Source: an uncultured Flavobacterium sp. (lineage in GTDB: Bacteria > Bacteroidota > Bacteroidia > Flavobacteriales > Flavobacteriaceae). Taken from it: 64,000 bases of DNA. Shown piece after piece: positions 8,208-17,610 of the stretch. Position numbers and translations under genes: made by a program. Where the stretch lies: contig NZ_OX638201.1 of assembly GCF_951805225.1 (NCBI RefSeq), forward strand, positions 62,001-126,000, given 5' to 3'. Under the pieces are notes generated by a model. It was not told the origin of the DNA. It ran no database searches and worked only from the letters and a program-made list of their open reading frames with translations. The first letter of the stretch is position 1, and each line of letters starts with the position of its first letter.

Positions 8208-10649
8208 TTAATCTCTGTTTAAAGCTCTTTTTGCTTCACTGTTTAGATCAGAATATTCGATTTTCCCGACATTGATACCAACGCCATAAATTTCTCCGCC
8301 TTTGAATTCACCAGGTGTTTTGTATTCTTTACTAACTGCATCTCCGCTGTCAAATCCAACACAAAGTCCGTCTCCGGAAAGTGTGAATTTACCGGTTTGA
8401 GTTCTCATTGGTCCTGAAGCAACTTCTTTTCCATCAATATAAAGTTTCATTTTTCCAATTGATTCACCATTTGGACCTGCTTTTTCGCGGGTAAATTCCA
8501 TACCAAAAACATGTTTTCCAGGTGTAATTTCAACATTCGAAGTAAATCTATGTTCAGGAGCGATTCCTAAGAAATTGTAGACATAATTCAGTTTTTTGTC
8601 TTTTAGAAATAAAGCGTGTCCGCCAAAACGAGATCCATGTGCAAAAAGAACTCCAGAAGCATTCGCATCTTTTAGATCGACATCGGCAACAATTTTATAA
8701 GAACGGCCACGAACATTTACGGCAACACCTTCCGGCACCGGAGCAGTTCCCGGATAATAAACATATTGATCGCGAGGCGCTTCAGATGAAGGTCTTTCTG
8801 TTCCTAAAACTTCAATAGCCGAACGGTCATCAAGTGGTAATACAAGATTTTTGGCAGCTTCTGAATTCCAGTCAGCAATTAATTCTTTTAATTTGTCCGG
8901 ATATTTTTTTGCCAAATTGTTAGATTCAGCTCTGTCAATATCAGTATTATAAAGTTCCCATTCGTCTTTATCGAAGTTTCCTTTTCCAACAAGTGGCGCA
9001 TGCAATGCTACTGCTTTCCAGCCATCTTTCCATAAAGCACGGCTTCCTAACATGGCAAAATACTGAATGTGTTTTTGAGTTTTTGTATCTGGCGTAGCAT
9101 CAAAAGTATATTTCATAGATACTCCGGATAAAGGATATTGTGGAATTCCACGATATACTTTAGGCATTTCGACACCACAAACTTCTAATAATGTAGGAAC
9201 AATATCTGTAGAATGGTGAAATTGATTGCGGACTTCTCCTTTTGCTTTTATTCCTTTTGGCCATGAAATAACTAACGGATCGCAAGTTCCACCGGCATAT
9301 TCGCTATATCTTTTAAACATTTTAAAAGGAGTTGAAAATGCAGCTGCCCAACCTGTTGGATAATGCTCATAAGTATCTGGTCCGCCTAATTTGTCCAGAT
9401 ATTTTAGGTTTTCTTTTAGTTCATCAGGATATCCGTTGAAGAATTTATTTTCGTTAACAGAACCAGATGGAGATCCTTCTCCAGAAGCACCATTATCAGC
9501 AGCGTACAAAACAATTGTATTTTCTAATTGTCCTGTTTTTTCTAAATAATCAATGATACGCCCCACTTGAGCATCCGTATATTCAGAGAAACCTGCATAA
9601 ACTTCAGCCAATCTTGAAAATAATTTCTTTTCGTCTGCACTTAGTTTATTCCAATCTAAAACTTCATCGCCCGGATTCGAAACTCCCGGAGGAAGCGGAT
9701 TAAATTTGTCAAAGTTAGTTCCCTTTGGAATAATTCCTTTAGCGATCATTCTAGGCAAAACCCATTTGCGGTAAGCATCATAACCATCATCAAATTTACC
9801 TTTATATTTCGCTATATATTCTTCCGGCGCATGATGCGGCGCGTGATTTGCGCCCGGACAATACCACATAAACCAAGGTTTAGAAGGATTTGTAGCTTGC
9901 TGATCACGAATATATTCTAAAGCATGATCTGCTAAATCTTTAGATAAATGATAACCATCTTCCGGTCCGTATTTTGCTTCTGTAAAGTGATTGTCTTCAA
10001 CTAAATCAGGATACCATTGATTGGTTTCTCCTCCAAGAAAACCATAGTAACGATCAAATCCCATTTGCAAAGGCCATGTACTTCTATCTCCTCCAGAAGC
10101 AACATCTTGTTCAGGAACGTTATGATCTTTTCCTATCCAGAAAGTGCTCCATCCGTTATCCTGCAAAACTTGTCCAATTGTCGCAACCTGTTTTGGCAAT
10201 CTCCCACTTGCTCCCGGATAACCTGCTGCAGCTTCTGTAATTGCAGCCATACCGTTTAAATGATGATTTCGACCAGTTAATAAAGTAGAACGAGTAGGAG
10301 AACATAATGCCGTAGTGTGCCATTGTGTATAAATCAGTCCATTATCTGCCAGTTTTTGCAAAGTTGGCATGTTGATTCCTCCTCCAAATGGTGACCACGC
10401 TGCAAGACCAGTATCATCATATAAAATGAATAATATGTTTGGAGCGCCTTTTGGAGCTACTTTAGGAGTATAAGGAGTCCAGTCTTCTTTTGAGTCACGA
10501 ATGTCCAGGCTAACTTTACCTTTAAAAGTTTCCTTTGTAATTTGTTGAGGATCTGCTTGAGCAGATGCTTTTGGTGTTATGCCGGGCAAAAGGCATAGTA
10601 GAAATAAAGCGATACTTTTTTTAAGCATCCTATTAGTACTGGTTTTCAT
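8208..10649 (-). CDS. Arylsulfatase, type I (formylglycine-dependent), exported
   Basis: It hydrolyses sulfate esters in the periplasm or outside the cell. The N-terminal signal peptide (residues about 8-31) precedes an alkaline-phosphatase-superfamily sulfatase domain (about 65-600). The formylglycine motif is C116-S-P-T-R120 followed by STLLTGRNHH. Metal ligands are visible as D78-D79 (YDDTG) and D385-N386 (YAADNG). A C-terminal beta-sandwich of about 180 residues (FAHGSRFGGHALFLKDKKLNYVYNFLG...) resembles the extra domain of large bacterial arylsulfatases. At 813 residues it belongs to the long AtsA-like group. The FGE downstream on the same strand would activate Cys116. The natural substrate cannot be read from sequence. 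Confidence 0.92.
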   Translation of the reverse strand: MKTSTNRMLKKSIALFLLCLLPGITPKASAQADPQQITKETFKGKVSLDIRDSKEDWTPYTPKVAPKGAPNILFILYDDTGLAAWSPFGGGINMPTLQKLADNGLIYTQWHTTALCSPTRSTLLTGRNHHLNGMAAITEAAAGYPGASGRLPKQVATIGQVLQDNGWSTFWIGKDHNVPEQDVASGGDRSTWPLQMGFDRYYGFLGGETNQWYPDLVEDNHFTEAKYGPEDGYHLSKDLADHALEYIRDQQATNPSKPWFMWYCPGANHAPHHAPEEYIAKYKGKFDDGYDAYRKWVLPRMIAKGIIPKGTNFDKFNPLPPGVSNPGDEVLDWNKLSADEKKLFSRLAEVYAGFSEYTDAQVGRIIDYLEKTGQLENTIVLYAADNGASGEGSPSGSVNENKFFNGYPDELKENLKYLDKLGGPDTYEHYPTGWAAAFSTPFKMFKRYSEYAGGTCDPLVISWPKGIKAKGEVRNQFHHSTDIVPTLLEVCGVEMPKVYRGIPQYPLSGVSMKYTFDATPDTKTQKHIQYFAMLGSRALWKDGWKAVALHAPLVGKGNFDKDEWELYNTDIDRAESNNLAKKYPDKLKELIADWNSEAAKNLVLPLDDRSAIEVLGTERPSSEAPRDQYVYYPGTAPVPEGVAVNVRGRSYKIVADVDLKDANASGVLFAHGSRFGGHALFLKDKKLNYVYNFLGIAPEHRFTSNVEITPGKHVFGMEFTREKAGPNGESIGKMKLYIDGKEVASGPMRTQTGKFTLSGDGLCVGFDSGDAVSKEYKTPGEFKGGEIYGVGINVGKIEYSDLNSEAKRALNRD

Positions 10650-11087
10650 GATTTAGTGGTATTAGTTATTATTGATTTGATTCTTGTCTTGATTATTAAT
10701 GCAATTCTTGAATTTTCGATAAAATTTAACCGGTAAAAAATAATGTAACCTGATTTATGCGCTTATTAAATTTATTTTGTGAGGTTTATAACGTTTTTTG
10801 GATGATAAAGCTTCGAATAAAAATTTTCTTAAAAAACTCAAAATTAGAAAAGAAAAATCCTAACAGGCTTATTATTAGATTTCAAGTTGTTTCATTTTAT
10901 AACTTGCAACAATAAAAAACTAGATTTTACCTTATTTGTGTTTAATTTTCTAAAATGGTAAAATTTTTTAAAGTCAGATTATCTGAAAAGTGATCTGGAA
11001 AATTCCAATGATTTGTTTCTGTAAAAAAGAGTCATTTTCAAGTATTATAATTAAATTTGCATCCAAAAAAACAACAACACAACTCTT
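10650..11087. other. 438-bp divergent intergenic region between the arylsulfatase and pyrD
   Basis: Very AT-rich. The pyrD promoter element lies at its right end. No convincing TAnnTTTG could be placed upstream of the sulfatase. I see no RNA gene and no long inverted repeat. Confidence 0.6.
11052..11059 (+). promoter_or_regulatory. -7 element of the pyrD promoter
   Basis: TAAATTTG matches TAnnTTTG, 28 nt before the pyrD start codon. No good -33 TTTG at the expected distance. Confidence 0.5.
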
Positions 11088-12122
11088 ATGTATAAATTGA
11101 TAATTCGCCCGATACTTTTTTGGTTTGATCCGGAAGAAGTACATTATTTTACTTTTTCATTTGTTAAATTCATTTCAAAAATACCAGGAGTTTCATCAAT
11201 AATCAGAGCGATTTACGAAGTAAAAGACAGTCGTTTAGAGCGTGAAGTTTTCGGCATTAAATTCAAAAATCCAGTTGGACTTGCCGCAGGATTTGATAAA
11301 GATGCTAAGTTGTACAAAGAGCTTTCTGATTTTGGTTTTGGATTCATCGAAATCGGAACCGTAACGCCGGTTGGTCAGGAAGGAAATCCTAAGAAACGTT
11401 TATTTCGTTTAAAAGAAGATCAGGCAATTATTAACCGAATGGGTTTTAATAATGGCGGAGTTCTTGAAGCCGTAGAACGTTTAAAAAAGAATTCAGGAGT
11501 TTTAATTGGAGGAAACATTGGGAAAAACAAAGTAACGCCAAACGAAAATGCTGTTGATGATTATATCATTTGCTTCGATGCTTTGTTTGATCATGTAGAT
11601 TATTTTGTTGTGAATGTAAGTTCGCCAAATACTCCAAATCTAAGAGCGCTACAAGACAAAGAACCTTTGACAGCTTTATTGCAAACACTACAAAACAGAA
11701 ATGTAGAAAAGCAAAAAACAAGTACTCAAAAAATAAAACCAATACTTTTAAAAATTGCTCCGGATCTTACAGACGAGCAATTATTGGATATTATTGATAT
11801 TGTAAAAACCACTCAAATTGCTGGAGTAATTGCTACAAATACAACAATTTCAAGAGACGGATTACAGTCTGAAAATAAATCTGAAATGGGCGGATTATCA
11901 GGAAAACCATTAACAAAACGTTCGACTGAAGTAATTCGTTTTCTTTCGGAAAAAAGCAACAAAGCGTTTCCAATTATTGGAGTAGGAGGAATTCATTCTG
12001 CAGATGATGCCATCGAAAAGCTAAATGCCGGAGCAAGTTTAGTACAATTGTATACCGGATTTATCTACGAAGGTCCAGCTTTGATAAAAGCAATTAATAA
12101 AAAGGTTTTAAAGAATTTGTAA
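11088..12122 (+). CDS. pyrD: Dihydroorotate dehydrogenase (quinone), class 2
   Basis: PyrD oxidises dihydroorotate to orotate with FMN and passes electrons to membrane quinone (de novo pyrimidine synthesis). The protein has 344 residues. Its N-terminal amphipathic helices (IIRPILFWFDPEEVHYFTFSFVK, written here only as the region 4-26) are the class 2 membrane-association segment. The FMN barrel shows NPVGLAAGFDKDA, IGTVTP, NRMGFNNGG, NVSSPNTPNLR (with the catalytic Ser of class 2) and GVGGIHSADDA. Start, length and motifs are all normal. It is followed on the same strand by HMG-CoA lyase, without an obvious functional link. Confidence 0.95.
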   Translation: MYKLIIRPILFWFDPEEVHYFTFSFVKFISKIPGVSSIIRAIYEVKDSRLEREVFGIKFKNPVGLAAGFDKDAKLYKELSDFGFGFIEIGTVTPVGQEGNPKKRLFRLKEDQAIINRMGFNNGGVLEAVERLKKNSGVLIGGNIGKNKVTPNENAVDDYIICFDALFDHVDYFVVNVSSPNTPNLRALQDKEPLTALLQTLQNRNVEKQKTSTQKIKPILLKIAPDLTDEQLLDIIDIVKTTQIAGVIATNTTISRDGLQSENKSEMGGLSGKPLTKRSTEVIRFLSEKSNKAFPIIGVGGIHSADDAIEKLNAGASLVQLYTGFIYEGPALIKAINKKVLKNL

Positions 12123-12235
12123 TAAAAACGGTTAATTTAGAATAATACGTTTTTTTTATACAAATAATTAAAGAAAATTATAACTTTTATTTCTTTAAAA
12201 AAGAAACTAACTTAGCCTTTAGAAAAGAATAAGCT

Positions 12236-13102
12236 TTGAATAAAGAAATCAAAATTATCGAATGTCCACGTGATGCCATGCAAGGCATCAAAACCTTTAT
12301 TCCCACAAAAAATAAAGTTACCTACATACAAGCTTTGCTTCGTGTGGGGTTTGATACCATTGATTTTGGGAGTTTTGTATCTCCCAAAGCTATTCCGCAA
12401 ATGCAAGATACCGCTGAGGTTTTGGCGCAGCTTGATCTTTCGCAAACCACCAGTAAATTATTGGCTATAATTGCAAATACGCAAGGAGCGCAATTAGCGG
12501 CAGAACACGAACCTATTCAATATTTGGGATTTCCGTTTTCTATATCTGAGAATTTTCAGATGAGAAATACCCATAAAACCATCGCAGAATCATTGGTTAC
12601 ACTTGAAGAAATTCTTGAAATCGCCGATAAAAAAAATAAAGAAGTTGTAACCTATCTTTCAATGGGTTTCGGGAATCCTTACGGAGATCCGTGGAATGTT
12701 GAAATTGTAGGCGAATGGACTGAAAAACTTGCAGGAATGGGCGTAAAAATATTATCGCTTTCAGATACTGTTGGAAGTTCTACGCCGGAAGTGATTACCT
12801 ATCTTTTTTCGAATTTAATTCCAAAATATCCCCAAATTGAGTTTGGCGCACATTTGCATACAACGCCAAATAGTTGGTTCGAAAAAATTGAAGCAGCTTC
12901 AAATGCTGGTTGCACACGTTTTGATGGAGCAATTCAGGGATTTGGCGGCTGTCCAATGGCAACGGACAAACTAACCGGAAATATGCCTACAGAAAAATTG
13001 ATTTCTTATTTTACCGCCAATAAAAAAGTAACTGGATTAAATTCCTTAAGTTTTGAAAGTGCTTATAATGAAGCATCAAAATTGTTTGGGAAATTTCATT
13101 AA
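12236..13102 (+). CDS. Hydroxymethylglutaryl-CoA lyase
   Basis: It cleaves HMG-CoA to acetyl-CoA and acetoacetate, the last step of leucine degradation. The 288-residue HMGL-like TIM barrel has the expected motifs: ECPRDAMQG (catalytic Arg and metal Asp) at residues 9-17, SLSDTVGSSTP, GAHLHTTPNSW (two metal His) and GFGGCPMA (catalytic Cys loop). The start codon is TTG at 12236. There is no in-frame ATG before the RDAMQG motif, so a rare start is required. Length is slightly short of the about 300 usual. Confidence 0.92.
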   Translation: MNKEIKIIECPRDAMQGIKTFIPTKNKVTYIQALLRVGFDTIDFGSFVSPKAIPQMQDTAEVLAQLDLSQTTSKLLAIIANTQGAQLAAEHEPIQYLGFPFSISENFQMRNTHKTIAESLVTLEEILEIADKKNKEVVTYLSMGFGNPYGDPWNVEIVGEWTEKLAGMGVKILSLSDTVGSSTPEVITYLFSNLIPKYPQIEFGAHLHTTPNSWFEKIEAASNAGCTRFDGAIQGFGGCPMATDKLTGNMPTEKLISYFTANKKVTGLNSLSFESAYNEASKLFGKFH

Positions 13103-13132
13103 AAGAAAAATACAGAACAAATAATTAAACTA

Positions 13133-13462
13133 ATGAAAGATTTTGAACTTTGGTTAGAATTTGAGGCAGTAGATCCTGGAAATTGGAGTATAGAAAATGA
13201 GTTTTGTAATATCCTTGTTAAGATGAAAGATGGAAGAGAGTACGGAATAAATGTCTGGACTTATGATTTTCTTAAAACGGCTATTGATTATGATAAAACC
13301 TATGGAGATAATCTTAACGGTTTGTATCAAATTCCAGCTGATTTATTTGTTAAAGAATTGACCAGAGATTGCATAGAAAAAACAATTCAGAATTTATTAG
13401 ATATTGATAATAATCTTGAAAAAGTATTGAATCCCAGTATAATTTCAAAAACAGAGATTTAA
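13133..13462 (+). CDS. Conserved hypothetical protein
   Basis: A 109-residue soluble protein starting MKDFELWLEFEAVDPGNW, rich in acidic and aromatic residues, with no signal peptide or membrane segment. Its composition (acidic, compact alpha/beta, around 110 residues) resembles orphan immunity-type proteins common in Bacteroidota, but I cannot assign a family. It starts 30 nt after the HMG-CoA lyase stop on the same strand. No partner toxin is visible nearby. Confidence 0.7.
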   Translation: MKDFELWLEFEAVDPGNWSIENEFCNILVKMKDGREYGINVWTYDFLKTAIDYDKTYGDNLNGLYQIPADLFVKELTRDCIEKTIQNLLDIDNNLEKVLNPSIISKTEI

Positions 13463-13573
13463 CATTAAAAGTACTGGATTATCTTACGATAAAAAGCTTA
13501 TATTTACTTATATAACAGACAATAAGTAATCATAAATAATGTTATACATTATTTAATCAAATAAAAGCAAGCC

Positions 13574-14125
13574 ATGAAATCAAATTTCATCAGCAGAATT
13601 TCTAAGATTTTACTTTTAGTTTTCGTGTTTTCTTCATGTTCAAGCAATTTGGATTTTGATCAGGTGAACGATTTCAAATTAACGCCAGTTTTTGTAGCAA
13701 ATCTCGCTTATTTTAATGTTCCTGCGACTCAGCTTATAAATGATGGAGATGCACAAATAATTTATGATGAAAGTGAATTTAATGCTTTCAAAGACAAATT
13801 CTTTAGAGATAATCTAATGAAAGCCGAACTTGATTTTGAAGTTGAAAACACTATTGTCAGATCATTTACATTAGATATCGTTCTTCTGGATGCTAATGAT
13901 CAGGTACTTGAAACAGATTCTTATAAAGTTCCGGCTTATTCAGGAACTTCAAATGTTATAAAATTCCCAACCGAAGTATTCGAAAATCAGAGATTAGATA
14001 TTCTAAAAAAAACAGCAAAATTAGGTTTTATAGTCAGAATGGATGGAGGACCGCCATTAGACGCAAATAGTAAAGGAAGTTTAAAATTACGTTCCGGCGC
14101 AACTGTTTATATGGAAATAAAATGA
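13574..14125 (+). CDS. Predicted lipoprotein
   Basis: A 183-residue protein with a lipoprotein signal (KILLLVFVFSSC, lipid-accepting Cys about residue 22) followed by SSNLDFDQVNDF. The mature part looks like beta-rich domains (EVENTIVRSFTLDIVLLDANDQVLETDSY is beta-strand-like, region about 85-115). Its stop codon overlaps the start of the DUF5723 barrel gene (ATGA), so the two are translationally coupled. They likely act together at the outer membrane. No known family recognised. Confidence 0.78.
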   Translation: MKSNFISRISKILLLVFVFSSCSSNLDFDQVNDFKLTPVFVANLAYFNVPATQLINDGDAQIIYDESEFNAFKDKFFRDNLMKAELDFEVENTIVRSFTLDIVLLDANDQVLETDSYKVPAYSGTSNVIKFPTEVFENQRLDILKKTAKLGFIVRMDGGPPLDANSKGSLKLRSGATVYMEIK

Positions 14126-15522
14126 GAAAGGCATATCTGATTTTAATGGTCGCTTTTCAGCTTGTTTGTTTCGCTCAAAACAAACAAGTGTTGTATAACT
14201 TTACGTCAATTCCCCAATCATTATTAGTAAATCCCGGTGCTGACGTTTCGTATAAATTTTATTTCGGAATCCCAATATTATCCGGAGTTTCAGCAAATTT
14301 AGGATCAAGTAGCTTTTCGGCTTATGATTTATTTGCCAATAACGGAGTAGATTTTAATGACAAAGTTCGAAGTATTATTAGTAATTCCTCCAATAAAGAC
14401 AAAACTCAGGTCAATCAACAACTCGAAATTTTTTCCGGAGGTTTTAGAGTTGGCGGAAGAGAAAGTCAATCCTATATTTCGTTTGGAGCCTATCAGGAAT
14501 TTGATTTCTTAATGTATTTTCCAAAAGATATTGCCATTTTAGCCGTCGACGGAAATCAAAAATACATTGGAAAAACATTCGATTTATCCGATCTGAATCT
14601 TCGAGCCGAAGTTCTTTCGGTATTTCATGTTGGATATCACAGAAAACTAAGTGAAAAACTGGTTTTAGGTGGTCGAGCCAAAATTTATTCCAGTGGAGCA
14701 AATGCTACGTCGACCCATAATTCGGGTTTCATTTTTACGGGAGAAAGCGCCAATACGCCCAATCTTTATAATCAGGTAATATCGTCAAATCTCGAATTAA
14801 AAACTTCAGGTCTTAGTAAGTTTACAAAAGACGAATACGAAGGAAGTATTCCCAGTGATATTGCTCATAATACTTTCTTCAACGGAAGTTTAGGTTTAGG
14901 AATTGATGCCGGAATTACCTATTATATTAAAGAAAACCTTCAGTTTACAGCAAGTATAATCGACCTTGGATTTATAAGACAATCAAAAGATATAGAAACG
15001 CTCAACTATAAAGGAACTTATAATTATAAAGGCGCAAACCCTAATTTTCTAGGTTCAAACAAGCCCGAAGATGTTTTTGATGAATTTGACAAAGCCATTC
15101 CGCGAGACACTTTATATAATAAATATACAACTTGGCGGCCAACAAAATTATACTCGTCAATTCAATATTCATTTGGAGAATCACGATCAGATGAAGAATG
15201 TAATTGCAAAGGCAGCGTTACCAGAAAATATGTTAACGGAATAGGAGGGCAGCTATTTGCGATGACTATGCCAAACGAACCATATGTTGCTTTGACTGCT
15301 TTTTACAGACGAAGTATTTTCGAAAAATTAGATTTCAAAGCCACATATACAATCGATCCATATTCGAATAAAAATATAGGATTAGGACTTTCAGGAACCC
15401 TCGGAAAACTAAATATGTATCTTCTCGTCGATAATGTTCTCGAGTATAGAGATGTCTCAAAAGCCAATAGTCTGGCATTTCAATTCGGATTCAACTTTGT
15501 TTTTCAGGATTCTGAAGATTGA
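14122..15522 (+). CDS. DUF5723-type outer-membrane beta-barrel protein
   Basis: A 466-residue exported protein (signal peptide about residues 1-19, ending VCFAQ) with repeated amphipathic beta-strands typical of Bacteroidota FadL/PorV-like barrels annotated as DUF5723. Examples are NPGADVSYKFYFGIPI near the N-terminus and LNMYLLVDNVLEYRDV plus SLAFQFGFNFVF at the end. It overlaps the upstream lipoprotein by 4 nt. Function is unknown; barrels of this type often accompany surface or secretion machinery. A MITE-like inverted-repeat element follows 5 nt after its stop. Confidence 0.75.
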   Translation: MRKAYLILMVAFQLVCFAQNKQVLYNFTSIPQSLLVNPGADVSYKFYFGIPILSGVSANLGSSSFSAYDLFANNGVDFNDKVRSIISNSSNKDKTQVNQQLEIFSGGFRVGGRESQSYISFGAYQEFDFLMYFPKDIAILAVDGNQKYIGKTFDLSDLNLRAEVLSVFHVGYHRKLSEKLVLGGRAKIYSSGANATSTHNSGFIFTGESANTPNLYNQVISSNLELKTSGLSKFTKDEYEGSIPSDIAHNTFFNGSLGLGIDAGITYYIKENLQFTASIIDLGFIRQSKDIETLNYKGTYNYKGANPNFLGSNKPEDVFDEFDKAIPRDTLYNKYTTWRPTKLYSSIQYSFGESRSDEECNCKGSVTRKYVNGIGGQLFAMTMPNEPYVALTAFYRRSIFEKLDFKATYTIDPYSNKNIGLGLSGTLGKLNMYLLVDNVLEYRDVSKANSLAFQFGFNFVFQDSED

Positions 15523-15527
15523 TTTTT

Positions 15528-15666
15528 ACCATATAAGTTATATAAGTTCATTTAATTGTTGTTTGCTGCAGTTTTTTGTATTGTCAATTCGAGCGTGGTC
15601 GAGAACTATGTGCAAAGTAATATCAAATAAGCTAAGAATTAAATGAACTTACATAACTTATATGGT
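15528..15666. repeat. MITE-like 139-bp element with 30-bp terminal inverted repeats
   Basis: The left end (15528-15557, begins ACCATATAAGTTATATAAGT) and the right end (15637-15666) are reverse complements with one mismatch in 30. The 79-bp interior encodes nothing. A second element of nearly equal length (55566-55702) and a lone end (17574-17602) share the terminus ACCATATAAGT. Confidence 0.85.
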
Positions 15667-15754
15667 TTAAAATAATATAGAGCTTTTTTGTAAGCACTTT
15701 CCTGTAAAGTTAAATTTATGAATAAGTTAGTATTCAAGTTTCCAATTTATTCAC

Positions 15755-15762
15755 TATATTTG
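15755..15762 (+). promoter_or_regulatory. -7 element of the guaB promoter
   Basis: TATATTTG fits TAnnTTTG exactly and lies 26 nt upstream of the guaB ATG. The -33 region is not a good TTTG match. Confidence 0.6.
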
Positions 15763-15788
15763 CACGCAATTCAACTAGAAATTGCAAC

Positions 15789-17261
15789 ATGATAGCACAC
15801 AACTCCAAGATTATCGGCGAAGGTTTAACTTACGACGATGTATTATTAGTACCTAACTACTCGAATGTGCTTCCTCGCGAAGTGAGTATCAAATCAAAAT
15901 TTTCACGAAATATAACGCTAAACGTTCCAATAGTATCAGCTGCTATGGATACCGTTACCGAAAGTGCAATGGCAATCGCTATGGCGCAAGAAGGCGGAAT
16001 TGGTGTTTTACATAAAAACATGACCATCGAGCAACAAGCTGCGAAGGTAAGAAGAGTAAAACGTGCTGAGTCAGGAATGATTATCGATCCGGTAACATTG
16101 CCAATGAACTCGACAATTGCAGATGCAAAAAATGCAATGAAAGAATTCGGAATTGGCGGAATCCCAATCGTTGACGAAAACAAAATCTTAAAAGGAATCG
16201 TTACAAATCGTGACTTACGTTTTGAGAAAAATGGTGCAAGACCAATCGCTGAGGTAATGACAAGTACAAACTTAGTAACTGTTGCCGAAGGAACTTCATT
16301 AGAACAAGCCGAAGTAGTTTTACAAGGTCACAAAATCGAAAAATTACCGGTAGTAAACGCTAATTATGAATTAGTTGGTTTAATAACCTTTAGAGATATC
16401 ACAAAACTGACGCAAAAACCAATCGCTAACAAAGATATTTTTGGTCGTTTAAGAGTAGCTGCCGCAATTGGAGTTACAGGTGACGCAGTCTTAAGAGCAG
16501 AAGCATTAGTTGCTGCTGGAGTAGATGCAATCATCATCGATACCGCTCACGGACATACAGAAGGTGTTGTAAATACCTTAAAAGAAGTAAAATCAAAATT
16601 CCCTCAAATAGATGTAATTGTTGGAAACATTGCAACTCCGGAAGCAGCTAAATATTTAGTAGAAAACGGAGCAGATGGAGTAAAAGTAGGGATTGGACCA
16701 GGTTCTATCTGTACAACTCGTATCGTTGCAGGTGTTGGTTTTCCTCAATTCTCAGCAGTTCTTGAAGTAGCAGCAGCTATTAAAGGAACAGGAGTTCCGG
16801 TTATTGCAGATGGTGGAATTCGTTACACAGGAGATATTCCTAAAGCAATTGCAGCAGGAGCTGATTGTGTAATGTTAGGTTCATTATTAGCAGGAACAAA
16901 AGAATCTCCGGGAGAAACAATTATTTTCGAAGGAAGAAAATTCAAATCATACCGCGGAATGGGTTCTGTTGAAGCTATGCAAACAGGTTCAAAAGATCGT
17001 TATTTCCAAGATGTTGAAGACGACGTTAAAAAATTAGTTCCGGAAGGAATTGTTGGTCGTGTTCCTTACAAAGGAGAATTAAACGAAAGTATGCTTCAAT
17101 TTATCGGAGGTCTTCGCGCCGGAATGGGATACTGTGGTTCAAAAGATATTCCAACATTACAAGAAACAGGACGTTTTGTTAGAATCACGTCAAGCGGAAT
17201 CACTGAAAGTCACCCACATAATGTTACAATTACAAAAGAAGCTCCAAATTATTCAAGATAA
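15789..17261 (+). CDS. guaB: Inosine-5'-monophosphate dehydrogenase
   Basis: IMPDH converts IMP to XMP with NAD+, the committed step of guanine nucleotide synthesis. The 490-residue protein has the N-terminal barrel start (EGLTYDDVLLVP), a CBS pair at about residues 95-205 (MKEFGIGGIPIVDE, GHKIEKLPVVNANYELVGLIT), the NAD site (DTAHGH, VGNIAT) and the catalytic loop GPGSICTTR with Cys308. The flap motif YRGMGS follows later in the chain. Length is normal. A TATATTTG promoter precedes it and a strong hairpin terminator follows, so it is probably monocistronic. Confidence 0.97.
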   Translation: MIAHNSKIIGEGLTYDDVLLVPNYSNVLPREVSIKSKFSRNITLNVPIVSAAMDTVTESAMAIAMAQEGGIGVLHKNMTIEQQAAKVRRVKRAESGMIIDPVTLPMNSTIADAKNAMKEFGIGGIPIVDENKILKGIVTNRDLRFEKNGARPIAEVMTSTNLVTVAEGTSLEQAEVVLQGHKIEKLPVVNANYELVGLITFRDITKLTQKPIANKDIFGRLRVAAAIGVTGDAVLRAEALVAAGVDAIIIDTAHGHTEGVVNTLKEVKSKFPQIDVIVGNIATPEAAKYLVENGADGVKVGIGPGSICTTRIVAGVGFPQFSAVLEVAAAIKGTGVPVIADGGIRYTGDIPKAIAAGADCVMLGSLLAGTKESPGETIIFEGRKFKSYRGMGSVEAMQTGSKDRYFQDVEDDVKKLVPEGIVGRVPYKGELNESMLQFIGGLRAGMGYCGSKDIPTLQETGRFVRITSSGITESHPHNVTITKEAPNYSR

Positions 17262-17284
17262 TTTTTAGTTTTCTATTATAAAAC

Positions 17285-17320
17285 AAAAGGCGTAAGAGTT
17301 TAATTCTTACGCCTTTTTTA
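17285..17320 (+). terminator. Rho-independent terminator of guaB
   Basis: AAAAGGCGTAAGAG (17285-17298) pairs with CTTACGCCTTTT from 17306, followed by a T-tract, 23 nt past the guaB stop. Confidence 0.88.
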
Positions 17321-17382
17321 TTTTTAATTAGTTATTCCGATTTCTATACTATTTTTTAGGAGCTAATCCCGCACCCGAGGAT

Positions 17383-17415
17383 ACCTTTGTCAAAGTTTTA
17401 AACTTTGACAAAGGT
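17383..17415. repeat. 33-bp palindromic repeat, copy 2
   Basis: Identical to 1670-1702. It is the first of three repeat elements packed between guaB and the TetX-like gene. Confidence 0.85.
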
Positions 17416-17439
17416 TTACGTTATCTAATATTCATAATC

Positions 17440-17543
17440 TTGTCATTTCGACCGGAGGGAGAAATCACACTAGAAGCTCCGTCATCAAAATCGCCAATTT
17501 TTGTCGAGTTTCGCGTGTGATTTCTCCTCCGTCAAAATGACAA
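17440..17543. repeat. REP-like inverted repeat (TGTCATTTCGACC / AAATGACAA type)
   Basis: The left arm at 17440-17470 (TTGTCATTTCGACCGGAGGG...) pairs with 17515-17543 (GTGTGATTTCTCCTCCGTCA...). The right side, with AAAATCGCCAATTTTTGTCG before it, recurs at about 62865-62907. This type of element is commonly scattered in flavobacterial intergenic DNA. Confidence 0.8.
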
Positions 17544-17573
17544 AACAATAAACACAATTCATATTAACGTCAT

Positions 17574-17602
17574 ATTAAATGAACTTACATCACTTATATG
17601 GT
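17574..17602. repeat. Solo terminal repeat of the MITE-like family
   Basis: This 29-nt sequence (right-end orientation, ends CACTTATATGGT) matches the right end of the 15528-15666 element with two mismatches. No matching left end is found upstream, so it is a truncated or solo copy. It ends 8 nt before the stop of the TetX-like gene. Confidence 0.75.
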
Positions 17603-17610
17603 GAAAAAAA

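Noticed and set aside
13133..13462. Toxin-immunity or defence module around the small hypothetical genes (also 33018-33518)
   Set aside because: No toxin, nuclease, helicase or defence-type gene is adjacent; immunity-like composition alone is not evidence.
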